From the NCBI RefSeq assembly GCF_013359945.1, contig NZ_JABWCS010000207.1:62001-126000 (forward strand): DNA of 64,000 nucleotides, in the 5' to 3' direction. The stretch is from Paenibacillus agri (lineage in GTDB: Bacteria; Bacillota; Bacilli; Paenibacillales; Paenibacillaceae). A program made the translations under genes and the position numbers. The notes under the pieces are model-generated. The model made no database searches. It was not told where the DNA came from and was given only the letters and a program-made list of their open reading frames with translations. Below are positions 44,637 to 54,300 of this stretch, one piece after another (positions within the stretch are counted from its first letter, which is position 1; each line of letters begins with the position of its first letter).

Positions 44637-44999
44637 TTATTTTTTCCTTTCTAACTCTTCATCAAGTTCTTTTAAATGTTGTTCAGTTTTTATAATCAAG
44701 AGTGTGAATGGTACAAAGATCAATCCAGTAATAACGAGTGAAAGATAAGTCCCTTCAAATAGAAAGCTTAATATCAGACCAATTAATGTATACACCAGCC
44801 CGTATCTGATCATTAATTCTGCACTGTATCTATTGGCTTCATCCCATAATAACTGACTTTTCATCGATCTCCTGGTTCTGTATCCATATATTGAGTTTAT
44901 CGTTTCCGGAGGTTTTTTCTTCACAATGAGTCCAGTTACACAAATGATTAATCCGATTAGAAGGGTGATTATTAAACTAGCTATTTGGCTATCGTTCAT
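44637..44999 (-). CDS. SdpI-family membrane protein
   Basis: A 120-residue protein with three or four helices (IASLIITLLIGLIICVTGLI, LVYTLIGLILSFLF, LSLVITGLIFVPFTLLII). The family signature PPETINSIYGYRTRRSMKSQ ... WDEANRYSAE is clear. SdpI proteins give immunity to the SdpC toxin in B. subtilis, but most family members are of unknown use, and no SdpC-like gene is adjacent. GAGTGGGG precedes the ATG. Confidence 0.85.
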   Translation of the reverse strand: MNDSQIASLIITLLIGLIICVTGLIVKKKPPETINSIYGYRTRRSMKSQLLWDEANRYSAELMIRYGLVYTLIGLILSFLFEGTYLSLVITGLIFVPFTLLIIKTEQHLKELDEELERKK

Positions 45000-45029
45000 G
45001 AGTTACCCCACTCTATTCAAGTTTTTAAC

Positions 45030-45131
45030 TCACTGTTTGAAAATCAGTTCAATTACCGGCGGTCCTGATTCTTGAGGATAAACATTTAAAGCTATTGATA
45101 TCGTTATCACTATCAACATGACCCATATCAT
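45030..45131 (-). CDS. Possible 33-residue membrane peptide
   Basis: MIWVMLIVITISIALNVYPQ followed by ESGPPVIELIFKQ and a stop. One strong transmembrane helix. No ribosome site is visible before the ATG and the frame runs further up without a start, so it could be a decayed gene piece. Confidence 0.3.
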   Translation of the reverse strand: MIWVMLIVITISIALNVYPQESGPPVIELIFKQ

Positions 45132-45168
45132 AAAATTTAGAAACGGTTTAAATTTCTTAACACTCTAT

Positions 45169-45672
45169 TCAATTCTGTTCTCCTATCTCATTTCCTATTA
45201 GATTCTTATTCCTTACATGCTTGATTATGCTTATATTTTGGTTATCTTGTTTTAAAAGTACATCCAATAGTCCATCTGGAACCAACCTTACATCTGAATC
45301 TGTTTTGAAAAAGTTCAAAGGTTTCCATTGAGCTTTATATTTAATATCTCCTTCTATTCCCTCAATTTCATCAAGATCATATAATCTCTTTTCCTTCAGT
45401 TTCACTTCATAAATGAAATCCACCTCATGTCCCATATCGTCCTCAGTACCAAAAATGTTTTCTATGACGGAAATTAATTTTGGTTCTTCAATTTCTTGAT
45501 TAAGTTCTTCTCTAATTTCTCTTATCAATGCTTGTTTGCTAATTTCACCAAACTCTATAGTTCCACCGATAGGTCGGTAGAAAGTTGTACTTATCCCAGG
45601 ATAATTAATTACTTGAACTAAAATGTCCTCTTCTCTTCTAATGATTCCTAGGGAAACTGATCTAATTTTCAT
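45169..45672 (-). CDS. Nudix hydrolase
   Basis: A 167-residue Nudix pyrophosphohydrolase. The Nudix box is GGTIEFGEISKQALIREIRE followed by ELNQE (G-x5-E-x7-REIREEL), complete with the metal-binding Glu residues. The substrate (NDP-sugar, oxidised nucleotide or similar) is unknown. GAGGACC precedes the ATG. Confidence 0.92.
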   Translation of the reverse strand: MKIRSVSLGIIRREEDILVQVINYPGISTTFYRPIGGTIEFGEISKQALIREIREELNQEIEEPKLISVIENIFGTEDDMGHEVDFIYEVKLKEKRLYDLDEIEGIEGDIKYKAQWKPLNFFKTDSDVRLVPDGLLDVLLKQDNQNISIIKHVRNKNLIGNEIGEQN

Positions 45673-45832
45673 ATGATTAGGTCCTCCATCTATTCAAATA
45701 TATTTTATTTGTTTTTTTAATCCATCAAAGTTACCACTATATTTCATAATCATACAAATTTATCATTATATACACTTAAATTCTATCTAATAATTAATTT
45801 TAACTCCATTAATTTCATATATATCTATAATT

Positions 45833-45871
45833 AGAAAAGGCCCAGTTGACGAACTCGACTGGGCCTTTTCT
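45833..45871. terminator. Bidirectional terminator
   Basis: AGAAAAGGCCCAGT pairs with ACTGGGCCTTTTCT around TGACGAACTCG. It lies between the Nudix gene's upstream region and the stalk-domain gene. Confidence 0.85.
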
Positions 45872-45961
45872 ACATTAAGTATGGAGTCAGTTTATCTTAA
45901 AATACTTTCAGCTTAAAGATCCTCGTATAATCGCAATGCCTCACATCCCGGCTTACGTGAA

Positions 45962-45998
45962 AATAAGCCCACTACGCCTATACGGGCATTGTGGGCTT
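45962..45998 (-). terminator. Terminator of the stalk-domain gene
   Basis: AAGCCCACAATGCCCGTA pairs with TAGGCGTAGTGGGCTT and ends in ATTTT on the minus strand. Confidence 0.75.
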
Positions 45999-46010
45999 CT
46001 CTGCTTAACC

Positions 46011-46688
46011 TTACTTGTAAATTGAAGTATCTAGCGGAATAATGAACCCGCCGTCAACAGCTTGTGTCACATTTATTGCGATGTTCTTTACTCCAGAAAT
46101 ATCTACCTCAATCGTCTGGAGATCACTATTAGGCGAAATCTTCTCTACTTTTTTAAGGAGCACATTCTTGTCATTATCCCTAATTTCAAGAGACTCCACT
46201 TCCTTGCCAACTGCAGCGAATTGCAGAACAAGCTTCTGATATTTGCCGTTAGGGCTGAGCGCGGTATATTTAATATTGGAATTAGGTGCGCTGTACAGAA
46301 CTTCCTTATAATTCTTGCCGCCGTATTTGGTCAGTGCAGGGTCCTTGGTATGCAGACTGGTGTTAAAATCCTCCTGCTTCACGGGAACGCCTGCCTGCTG
46401 TTCGCCAATAATCACCTCTTTGGCTGTTCCGTCATAATTCACCGGAACATCCAGCAGCTCAGAAACAGATCGTACCGGAAGATACGTAGTTCCTTTATAA
46501 GTAATGGGAAGCACCGCTTTGCCATTGCCATCTTTGAGAGGGGTAATCTCCCCGTTCACTCTGATTTTTATATCTCCGTTTAACAACGCTTTAATTTCTT
46601 GGAGATGCGAGCTCGCGAAAGCACCTGTGCCCATGCCCACTAAAAGTATCATGGTACCGCATAAAGTCGTAACAACCTTCTTCTTCAT
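46011..46688 (-). CDS. Secreted stalk-domain (copper amine oxidase N-terminal-like) protein
   Basis: A 225-residue exported protein. Signal peptide at about 1-25 (VVTTLCGTMILLVGMGTGAFA). The Cu_amine_oxidN1-like/stalk domain at about 38-95 shows IKIRVNGEITPLKDGNGKAV and TTYLPVRSVSELLDVPVNYD. A second domain (about 115-225) is beta-rich (YTALSPNGKYQKLVLQF, NKNVLLKKVEK), perhaps an NPCBM-like galactose-binding fold. Such proteins are numerous in Paenibacillus; their role at the surface is unclear. GAGGAGG precedes the ATG. Confidence 0.88.
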   Translation of the reverse strand: MKKKVVTTLCGTMILLVGMGTGAFASSHLQEIKALLNGDIKIRVNGEITPLKDGNGKAVLPITYKGTTYLPVRSVSELLDVPVNYDGTAKEVIIGEQQAGVPVKQEDFNTSLHTKDPALTKYGGKNYKEVLYSAPNSNIKYTALSPNGKYQKLVLQFAAVGKEVESLEIRDNDKNVLLKKVEKISPNSDLQTIEVDISGVKNIAINVTQAVDGGFIIPLDTSIYK

Positions 46689-47111
46689 TTCTGTTTTCCT
46701 CCTCTTGGGATTTCTTCAAATCCAGGAACTCCGGAAACAATGGTTATTGAGAGATAGTCTCTCTGAAAGATGACGCTACATGTGGGATAGTCTCTTCGTT
46801 TTGGAGTTGAAGATTTTACCTCATTATATCACAAAGCCCAATGCTTCATTTCTATTCCTCCCTTCTTCCAAGCTAATGATTAACCCAGCCCTTTCTATCA
46901 TCATATAACTATATTCTGCATAAATTGATTTTATCAGTAAAACGTAAACAGCTTGTCGTATACCATGTCGAAGCTCCGGAAGGATCACGCTGGCTGTTTA
47001 TTTCCCTACTTCTCTCATTCCGGCTGTTCTCTCTTGCATAGAAAGGTAGAAGGTGCTTTCATGGTTTTCACAAAATCGGAGCTTCTTCTGTGCATTATCA
47101 TCATAACAACG
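46689..47111. other. Gene-poor stretch upstream of the stalk-domain gene
   Basis: Contains the promoter area of the stalk-domain gene (AT-rich, 46800-46930). I see no gene; the open frame at 46953-47273 has no ribosome site and no recognisable protein. Confidence 0.4.
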
Positions 47112-47147
47112 AAAAAAGGCGCTCCCGGCAATAGTCCAGAAGCGCCT
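47112..47147 (-). terminator. Orphan terminator hairpin
   Basis: AGGCGCTTCTGGAC ... GGGAGCGCCTTTTTT on the minus strand. No complete gene lies upstream of it, which suggests that a gene was lost here. Confidence 0.7.
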
Positions 47148-47251
47148 ACTACATATTCAATTGTATATGGCCGGAACTTCTTTCACGATGGTTCACCTTA
47201 TGCGTACTTCATTCCCATAGCAGTGCCAACTACTCGCCAGATCCGTCCCAT

Positions 47252-47295
47252 CTCTTTTGGGTCACTACAATGATGTGACGGTGCATCCAAAAGAG
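47252..47295. repeat. Nested inverted repeat
   Basis: CTCTTTTGG (47252-47260) pairs with CCAAAAGAG (47287-47295); inside, GTCAC (47261-47265) pairs with GTGAC (47275-47279). Confidence 0.55.
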
Positions 47296-47406
47296 TCAGG
47301 AGCTCGAGCTGCAGGCTCGCTGCTCAGCCGTTTGCTAATCGCCATGCCAGTCTACAAATTTATTTTCCGAGTTTATCAAGAACTAAATTTAAGAGATTCA
47401 GATATA

Positions 47407-47454
47407 ATAAAGGGTTTCACATATTAGTCATGACTAATATGTGAAACCCTTTAT
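47407..47454. repeat. 48-bp perfect palindrome
   Basis: ATAAAGGGTTTCACATATTA plus GTCA is followed at once by its exact reverse complement, with the centre at 47430/47431. There is no loop. As RNA it would form a stem of up to 24 bp with a T-rich end; it lies between the gene scraps at 47.1 and 47.6 kb. Confidence 0.9.
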
Positions 47455-47542
47455 GTTCAACTATCGTTCACCGTTAGTTGAACGGATGATGTATCATTTC
47501 GGCTGTTTAAAGCATCGCGAACATGTCACTAGCTTTCCGAAT

Positions 47543-47650
47543 TTAAGCGAATTCCTCATGTAAGTTCACCAACGTCATCTCGTGGATTTGCTCGGGGGAG
47601 TAATACGTCCTGTCAGGACCGAGGCGACCGAACGTAGCCCAGACATCCCA
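47543..47650 (-). pseudogene. Short gene scrap in frame behind merR
   Basis: Immediately after the merR stop, in the same frame, the minus strand reads WDVWATFGRLGPDRTYYSPE and QIHEMTLVNLHEEFA to a stop. It looks like protein sequence (few rare codons, amphipathic) but I do not know the family. It may be the tail of a lost gene or a former C-terminal extension. Confidence 0.35.
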
Positions 47651-48064
47651 TTATCTAGTATTTATCATGTCTTCTTTCATAAGTTCTTGGTATAGGGCAA
47701 GCTTCTCTTTGGTGAGGGAAATAATGTACTCAAGTTCCTGCCGCTTGGCTTCCAGTTCCACCAGATGCTTCTCAAGAATTTCAATCCGTTTGTGTAAGGT
47801 GGGAGTAAAATTAACAAGATCTTCCCCGTGTTGAATTTTATCCAGCACACATCCATCACGAGTAAATTCCGTAATCTCCTCAAGCGAAATACCCAATTTT
47901 TTTAATCTATTCAAACATTGTATATACGAAACCTCGCTTTCTGAATAGACACGTGCCCCTCCATTTCTACGCTTAGCTTCATGTAGCACCCCAATTTTTT
48001 CATAATAACGAATCGTATAGGGAGTTAATCCCGTTTTTTCTGACACCTGACTTATCGTAAACAT
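47651..48064 (-). CDS. MerR-family regulator
   Basis: A 137-residue MerR-type activator. HTH at about 1-70 (TISQVSEKTGLTPYTIRYYE, GVLHEAKRRNGGARVYSESE) followed by a long dimerisation helix (LHKRIEILEKHLVELEAKRQ ...). One Cys (DGCVLDK near residue 73) could take part in sensing. Two operators of the MerR type with 19-bp spacers lie upstream, one in its own promoter and one in front of the divergent MBL/AKR genes. AAGGAGGAG precedes the ATG. Confidence 0.93.
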   Translation of the reverse strand: MFTISQVSEKTGLTPYTIRYYEKIGVLHEAKRRNGGARVYSESEVSYIQCLNRLKKLGISLEEITEFTRDGCVLDKIQHGEDLVNFTPTLHKRIEILEKHLVELEAKRQELEYIISLTKEKLALYQELMKEDMINTR

Positions 48065-48105
48065 CCGATTCCTGCTCCTCCTTTTTTATGTTGATATTAA
48101 AAACT

Positions 48106-48136
48106 ATAATACAACTTAGAGTTAACTCAAGGTCAA
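48106..48136 (-). promoter_or_regulatory. merR promoter with MerR operator, 19-bp spacer
   Basis: Minus strand TTGACC (48131-48136), 19-bp spacer, TATTAT (48106-48111). The spacer holds the dyad CTTGAGTTAACTCTAAG. Confidence 0.85.
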
Positions 48137-48173
48137 TATTTACAATCGCCCCTAACTTTACCCTAAAAATCTC

Positions 48174-48204
48174 TTGACTTCTAGTTGACTCTAACTTGTA
48201 GGCT
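48174..48204 (+). promoter_or_regulatory. MBL/AKR promoter with MerR operator, 19-bp spacer
   Basis: Plus strand TTGACT (48174-48179), 19-bp spacer, TAGGCT (48199-48204). The spacer contains the dyad AGTTGACTCTAACTT related to the merR site. Confidence 0.85.
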
Positions 48205-48255
48205 AAAGTTGCTAATGGAAATACAAGTGACAACAAACACTAAAGGGGCATAACA

Positions 48256-49200
48256 ATGAACAACAAATATTTCACGATTCAACAAGCATCGGAAGGTATC
48301 TGGGCTGCTATTTCGGTTCCAGGTAGCGGTTCTCTGGGGAATGCAGCAATTATTGATCTTGGGGATTTAACCGTTGTAGTGGATACAACCAACCTGCCGC
48401 ATTCTGGTGCTTTCTTACGTCAAACGGCTGAACAGTTAACAAACAAACCGGTTAAATATGTAGTGAATACACATTTTCATGGAGATCATGTTAACGGCAA
48501 TCAGGCATTTATGAAAAGCGAATTTATATCTACCGTTTGGACAAGAGATTTGCTATCTGATATGGGCGAAGTGAATATTGATCTCATGCAACAAAACACT
48601 CAGAAGTTAATAAATAGCCTAATTCAAGTACGTTCACAACAAAGAGGTCCGCACATGCTTACCGAAATCGACTATGATCTTTCCGTGCAGAAAACCCTGT
48701 ATGATGCTATCCCTTCCCTTCGAAGGGTGATACCCACGATAACTTTTGACGATAAACTAGTTATTAAAGGAACAAAGCGCACTATCGAAGTTTTATCCTA
48801 CGGAGGCGGCCATTCTTTAAGCGATGCCGTTGTGTACGTTCCTGAAGAACGAACCTTGATTACTGGTGATTTGATAACCAACAAGACGATTCCGGTCATG
48901 CCACACGGTAATCCATACGCTTGGATACGCATCCTTCGGCGCATTCAAAAAGACCTCAAAGTAGATACTGTCATTCCGGGGCATGGAGATGTGTCCACTC
49001 CAGATAGAATTCCAGATGTCATTCGCTTTCTGGAAGAAACAATCAGTTATGTGTCTAAAGCTGCAACGAGCGGGAAATCAGAGTCTTACTGGTTGGATCA
49101 AGGCGTATTGAAAGACTATGAAGATTGGCATCTACCCCAATATTTCAGATGGAACTTTCGCTGGCTCTTCAATAGTATGCTTATTCAAAATAATAGATGA
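48256..49200 (+). CDS. MBL-fold metallo-hydrolase
   Basis: Metallo-beta-lactamase-fold protein of 314 residues. Zn motif YVVNTHFHGDHVNG (HxHxDH, near 77-90), HSLSDAVVYVPEERTLITGD and VIPGHGDVSTP further on. The closest layout is quinoprotein relay-like or SoxH-type MBL hydrolases. AAAGGGG precedes the ATG. It is the first gene behind the MerR-controlled promoter and is followed by an aldo/keto reductase after 52 bp. The natural substrate is not known. Confidence 0.9.
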   Translation: MNNKYFTIQQASEGIWAAISVPGSGSLGNAAIIDLGDLTVVVDTTNLPHSGAFLRQTAEQLTNKPVKYVVNTHFHGDHVNGNQAFMKSEFISTVWTRDLLSDMGEVNIDLMQQNTQKLINSLIQVRSQQRGPHMLTEIDYDLSVQKTLYDAIPSLRRVIPTITFDDKLVIKGTKRTIEVLSYGGGHSLSDAVVYVPEERTLITGDLITNKTIPVMPHGNPYAWIRILRRIQKDLKVDTVIPGHGDVSTPDRIPDVIRFLEETISYVSKAATSGKSESYWLDQGVLKDYEDWHLPQYFRWNFRWLFNSMLIQNNR

Positions 49201-49252
49201 GATACAACAAGTACCACTCGTTTGCAAATGAAATATAGAAAAGAGGGTAAGT

Positions 49253-50230
49253 ATGGAATATGTGAAGCTCGGCCGTACTGGTCTGGATGTATCCCATATC
49301 GTACTTGGTTGCATGAGCTATGGCATTCCCGAGCGTGGAAACCATACATGGGTAATTGAGGAGACACATAGTCGCTCTTTTATTAAAAAAGCTCTGGATT
49401 TAGGCATTAATTTCTTTGACACAGCTAATATATATTCTGACGGAACGAGTGAAGAGATTTTAGGAAGAGCATTAAAAGACTTTGCGAAGAGGGATGAAGT
49501 CGTGATCGCAACCAAGGTAGGCAATCCCGTTCATACTGGACCCAATGGGCGCGGGTTGTCGCGAAAAGCAATCATGACTGAGATCGATAAAAGCTTGAAA
49601 AGACTCAACACCGACCATGTAGATCTCTATCAAATCCATAGATGGGATAGCACCACGCCGATCGAGGTAACAATGGAGGCTCTTCACGATGTTGTCAAAG
49701 CTGGAAAAGCCCGATATATTGGAGCTTCCTCCATGTATGCCTGGCAATTCCAAAGGGCGAATCACGTCGCCCAAATAAATGGTTGGACGCGATTTGTATC
49801 GATGCAGAATTACTTAAACTTACTGTATCGGGAAGAAGAACGTGAAATGCTGTCTCTATGTCAAGCAGATGGAGTGGCTGTCATACCATGGAGTCCTCTG
49901 GCTCGTGGACGATTGACTCGGAAATGGAACGAAATAAGTGAACGCTCACAGAAGGATTTCTTATTTAAAACTTTATTCTCCGCTATGGAGGAATCAGATA
50001 AAAAAGTCGTTGAAATAGTCGGTGAGATTGCAACAGAACACAACGTTCTCCCTGCTCAAATTGCACCGGCTTGAGTTATGCAGAAATCAGCCGTAACTGC
50101 TCCAATTATAGGTGCAACAAAGCTCAATCATCTTGATGATGCAGTCAAAGCGTTGGCAATCAATCTTACGCCTGGAGAAGTCGCACGTCTTGAAGCGCCT
50201 TATGTTCCTCATCCTGTGCTCGTAATCTGA
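49253..50230 (+). pseudogene. Aldo/keto reductase interrupted by an in-frame TGA
   Basis: The frame reads a normal AKR of the Tas/YajO type (YVKLGRTGLDVSHIVLGCMS, NFFDTANIYSDGTSEEILG, ATKVGNPVHTGP, DLYQIHRWD) to ...LPAQIAPA, then TGA at 50072-50074, and goes on in the same frame with VMQKSAVTAPIIGATKLNHL ... VPHPVLVI to the stop at 50228-50230. Relatives have W before VMQKS, so a TGG to TGA change is the simplest cause. The truncated 273-residue product lacks the C-terminal NADPH-binding part (GATKxxHLDDAV). AGAGGG precedes the ATG. I rate the gene as recently broken unless the stop is suppressed. Confidence 0.82.
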
Positions 50231-51003
50231 GAGGAATCAAGGTCATTACATCGTAGCTCTTCTCTTCGCCCTATTCAGAGGTGGAAGGGGAGGGCTGTTG
50301 GAGTGTAGCTAATCTTTTTAGCTACACTTATAATCCTTCTGCCATATACGCTCATAGTTACGTAGAAGACGTGAGGCCTTCTTGTCGGTGAACCGACAGT
50401 GGAATTGACAAACGTTCGCTGCGTCACATCTGAAGCTCCGAAAGAAATTACCGTTAGATACAAAGCGGTGAACCTTATCTTATTTTCAAATATTATGGCT
50501 GCGCTAAACTGCCCGTTAGCCATACATGCAGCGCAAGATCAGCGCTGCACCACAGAGGATGAAAATGGGTGAACTCTGTCAATACTTCTAGTAGGGCTGG
50601 GAGAAGAAGGTCTATGAACTATGGTGCCATTAGAGCCCAACCGTTAGTCTGACTCCAACCATCACGGTGCATCACAGAATGTCGCACCCAATAGGGGGAG
50701 CACTTATGGGAGATTAATCCTTTTTGACTGGTTGCACCAGCCTTAAAGTTTATTTTCATGGGAGCTTAATAAGGTAACAGACATTTCCTCAAATCTTTTG
50801 ATATACCTCCGCATAGGAATTTTAAATACTTCATCACAGGAACAACTGGAACACCTACCTCATCCAACAGTAACTATCTCTTTTTATTATCATTAAGAAT
50901 TACTTCTGGTACTCTCACAGCTCCACTCCCAACGAAATCCTTTCTCCTCAATATATTAAATAAATTATACTAAGCTTTAAACCCTTAGTTTAAATTTCTA
51001 TTA
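50231..51003. other. Gene-poor stretch between the AKR and the defence island
   Basis: About 770 bp with no gene I can support. It holds two stems: AGTGTAGCT (50302-50310) with AGCTACACT (50320-50328), and TGCAGCGC (50527-50534) with GCGCTGCA (50542-50549). The first may end the AKR transcript. Composition changes here from balanced to strongly AT-rich by 50.8 kb, so the left end of the island probably lies in this stretch. Confidence 0.5.
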
Positions 51004-51005
51004 AA

Positions 51006-51055
51006 CAAAAAATAGAGGAGATTAGCTCATATATTGAACTAACCATCCTCTATTT
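51006..51055 (-). terminator. Terminator of the defence operon
   Basis: AAATAGAGGATGGTTAG pairs with CTAATCTCCTCTATTT on the minus strand and is followed by TTTTG. It lies about 250 bp past the end of the SIR2 gene. Confidence 0.75.
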
Positions 51056-51304
51056 ACGTTACTACGATTAACCGAGTCTAACACTTTATTTAGTCTAGAA
51101 CTTTATTTTCTTTTTACAACAACAACTGTCAGGTGAAGTAACTGTCGTGAACTGATTTTGTTGATTTTATTGGGTTTTTGAAGGCATGTGATAAAAGCGA
51201 AATAAAGAAAATCGTGAACCGCTAGAAATTCCCATGTAAAGAAAGTTGTGAACCACCCTATTTAAAGTATCCATTCTCAAATAACATTGCTTACAAATTC
51301 TCCA

Positions 51305-54300
51305 TTAAGCAAACACATCCGCATGTGTGCGTACTTCCGGTAATTTATGATTGCGTATATATTCTTTCCATTCATCAAGTCTGTTTCCAACGAAATCAGA
51401 TTTGTTTTTACACATATGAGAAACAAGATTGGAGAAACTTGAAATCAGTTCAAAATCATCTCGAGTTGCGATCTCTATATTAGTTTCTTTAATTCCTTGT
51501 AAGTAATTAGATGCATATTGAACAAGGAATTCACAGTCACTAATATTAAAAATATCTATTTTATTTTTTAGTGAATGACTGATTGAATCAAAGGTTATTT
51601 TCTGTAGCTTAGCTGATCCATATTTCATCATATTAAACAACTCATTCTTAATAACAGTTGAATCTCCATAAATCTCTGATTTGTAAATAAAAACCAAATA
51701 ATCATATAATATAGTTGCTGCTGCCTTCACATTCGTCTTATTACTATCCCACAACCAGTTTATAACATCTTTTAGAGAGTATTTAATATTTATATTTAAC
51801 CTGTTTAAACATGGTATTAAATATATCGATACATCTGGTCTTTTTTCATCACTTTCATTAAATATTTGAGCTATTTTAGTTCTATCGTCTTCACTTAAAT
51901 ATTCTTCAGGTATAGTGCCCCATATATTATTTTTAAGTGTTGTGATTACTATTATAAAATAATCTGAAATTGGCATGAATGAGTTCCTGTCTTGCTCTCT
52001 TAAAAGCCCTTCTTTTTGACTATCCCACCATAGATAGAACTTTTCCAACCATGTTTTATAAATTGTAAGATCAGGTACATTTTCCTCATTACATCCTATA
52101 TAATCTAAAAAAACATTTCTAATTTCCCTGAAATAGTTATCTAAATCACTAGTTTCATTTATTGATGATTTAAAATAGAACACTGGAATATCTCTTTTTA
52201 AAAACTCAATCTTTTCTTCTCTACTTAATACTCTTTCTGATTGAATAATCTTATCAAATGTAGTGCTAAATATAAAATCGCTTATCCCAAATTTCTTGTC
52301 TCGAGGGAGCATTTGTATATATCTTATGAACTGGTTATAATGCTTTTCAGAAAAATTATTAGTTAACGCAAGAAATGTTAACCTAATCAATGCGCTCTCT
52401 CTCATACTTTTATAAGTATTTTCGTAGCTGAGGTGTTTAAATAATAAATCAAGCTGTTCCTCTAAAATTTTTATTTTCGTTTCATTTCTCTTCTCACCTA
52501 GTAGTATTAAAAAAGGCTCAAAAAAACTAGAGTTGTATAGAAAATAATCAGATTTATCCTGAACCTTAATTTCAATGTTGATTAACTGTTCACAGAATAT
52601 TTCAAATTCCTTTTTATTTTTAGCACAAGATATCCTTGTTATCAGTTTATTTAAAACTTCTATATCTTCAATACTATAGTTCTCTTTATTTTGTATATAT
52701 CGAAATATTATTCCATCTATTTCTTTTTGTATTTCAATAGATACTGCAAAATAAATACGCGACAAAATTTCTAGGGCCACATTGATATCTATATTGGATT
52801 TATTCTCATAGTTGATTGCATTTTTAAGTATATTAACTAATTTAGTCATATTTATAATATCTGATTTATAAACAGTTTCTCTAGAAAATATTTCATCCAC
52901 TTTTTTTCGAGTGATAATATTTATTCTTTTAAGCTGTGAATATATTGGATAGTAAAATTCTACATTTTTAAGAGCTAATTCATATTGCAGCTTATCATTT
53001 ATGCTTAATGCATAAATTTCTTGTAGTTGCAGAACTGCAAAGGAGTCTAATAGCTCTTGTTTCATGTAATCGCCCATGCTGGATAGAGTACTTCTAGTTC
53101 CCGGATCGAAGCCTATTTTCTCTATTGTACCTATAGAATTTTCATATTTTTTTATTGATAGAATTGTTTGGTCAAATTCCTTGTTAACATTACATGATTT
53201 ACCATTCAAAAATTTTAAGCGGTCATAGCCATAGTCCAATTCACTGGTAATTCTGTTGCGATTATGTAGTGCCACACTTTCTAATGAAAGCAAACGATAA
53301 TCATCATTTTTTATAGCAAGGAGTCCTCTGATCGTTTGTAAATAATTCTCAAGCATTAACTTTGCTGTATCTTTTTCATTTATTCTAGCGTAGATTACTG
53401 CTTTTTTAATTCCCCATTCAATCTCATTAGTTTGTACATCCCATTCCAGCAAAAGCTTTTCGAGAGTTTCTATATCATTACGAATAAAGAAGTACATTAT
53501 CTTTTCATAGATGAGATGATGGCACTGCTCTTTATTTAGCGGTAAATTCTCTAATATACCTTGATATTTCACAAAAGCTTCTTCATCACAATCTAACCTT
53601 GCCTCTTTTAGCAAACAAAAAAGTGATGGGTAAAGTCTTTCATCAAATTTATTCTGATCCTGATTATCAATAATGGTTACAATTATTTGATATACATAGT
53701 ATTCAAGCGGAATGTAAAATTTATCATAACACCATAAAATCTCATTCAAAAAATCAATCGATTTATCATCAATTGTTTTCTCTTTAATATAATCTACTAA
53801 CTTTATTGCAGATAGACGAATACTTTTAGCATATTTTCTTCTAATCTCATCTGGCATCACGATCCAACCAGGATAAGTATTTCTATTATATATAAAAGAT
53901 TGTACATCGTTATCCTCACTATAAACTTTATGTGGCCACATTGTTTTTTCTTCTCTATTCTTATAAGCTAAAAATTCGAATATATCTGTAAACATTGCTT
54001 TATAAGGTTGGTCATATTCCGAATAGATATTTTTAAAATCAATCAAAGTAACGCCTATATCTTCAAGTTCAGATTTGCGATGTTCTTGTCCGAAACCAAT
54101 CATATAAATTTTAGACATATGCTCCCCAAGATTATTCGAAACCCAAGAAGTCCATCTTTTAAAATTGGGATCATCACCAGAGAAGCCAATGAGAACAAAA
54201 GTTGTTTCCATTATTGATTGCTGTACCATGTTTACAAGAGGACTGAACTTTACTTGATATTCGTTGTAATCTTTTTCTGTAAAGACGAAAGGTCTATTAG

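Noticed and set aside
46953..47273. 106-codon plus-strand frame
   Set aside because: Contains a minus-strand terminator hairpin and no start signal; not protein-like.
50275..50523. 82-codon frame on the minus strand
   Set aside because: No ribosome site and no recognisable protein; low-quality sequence between genes.
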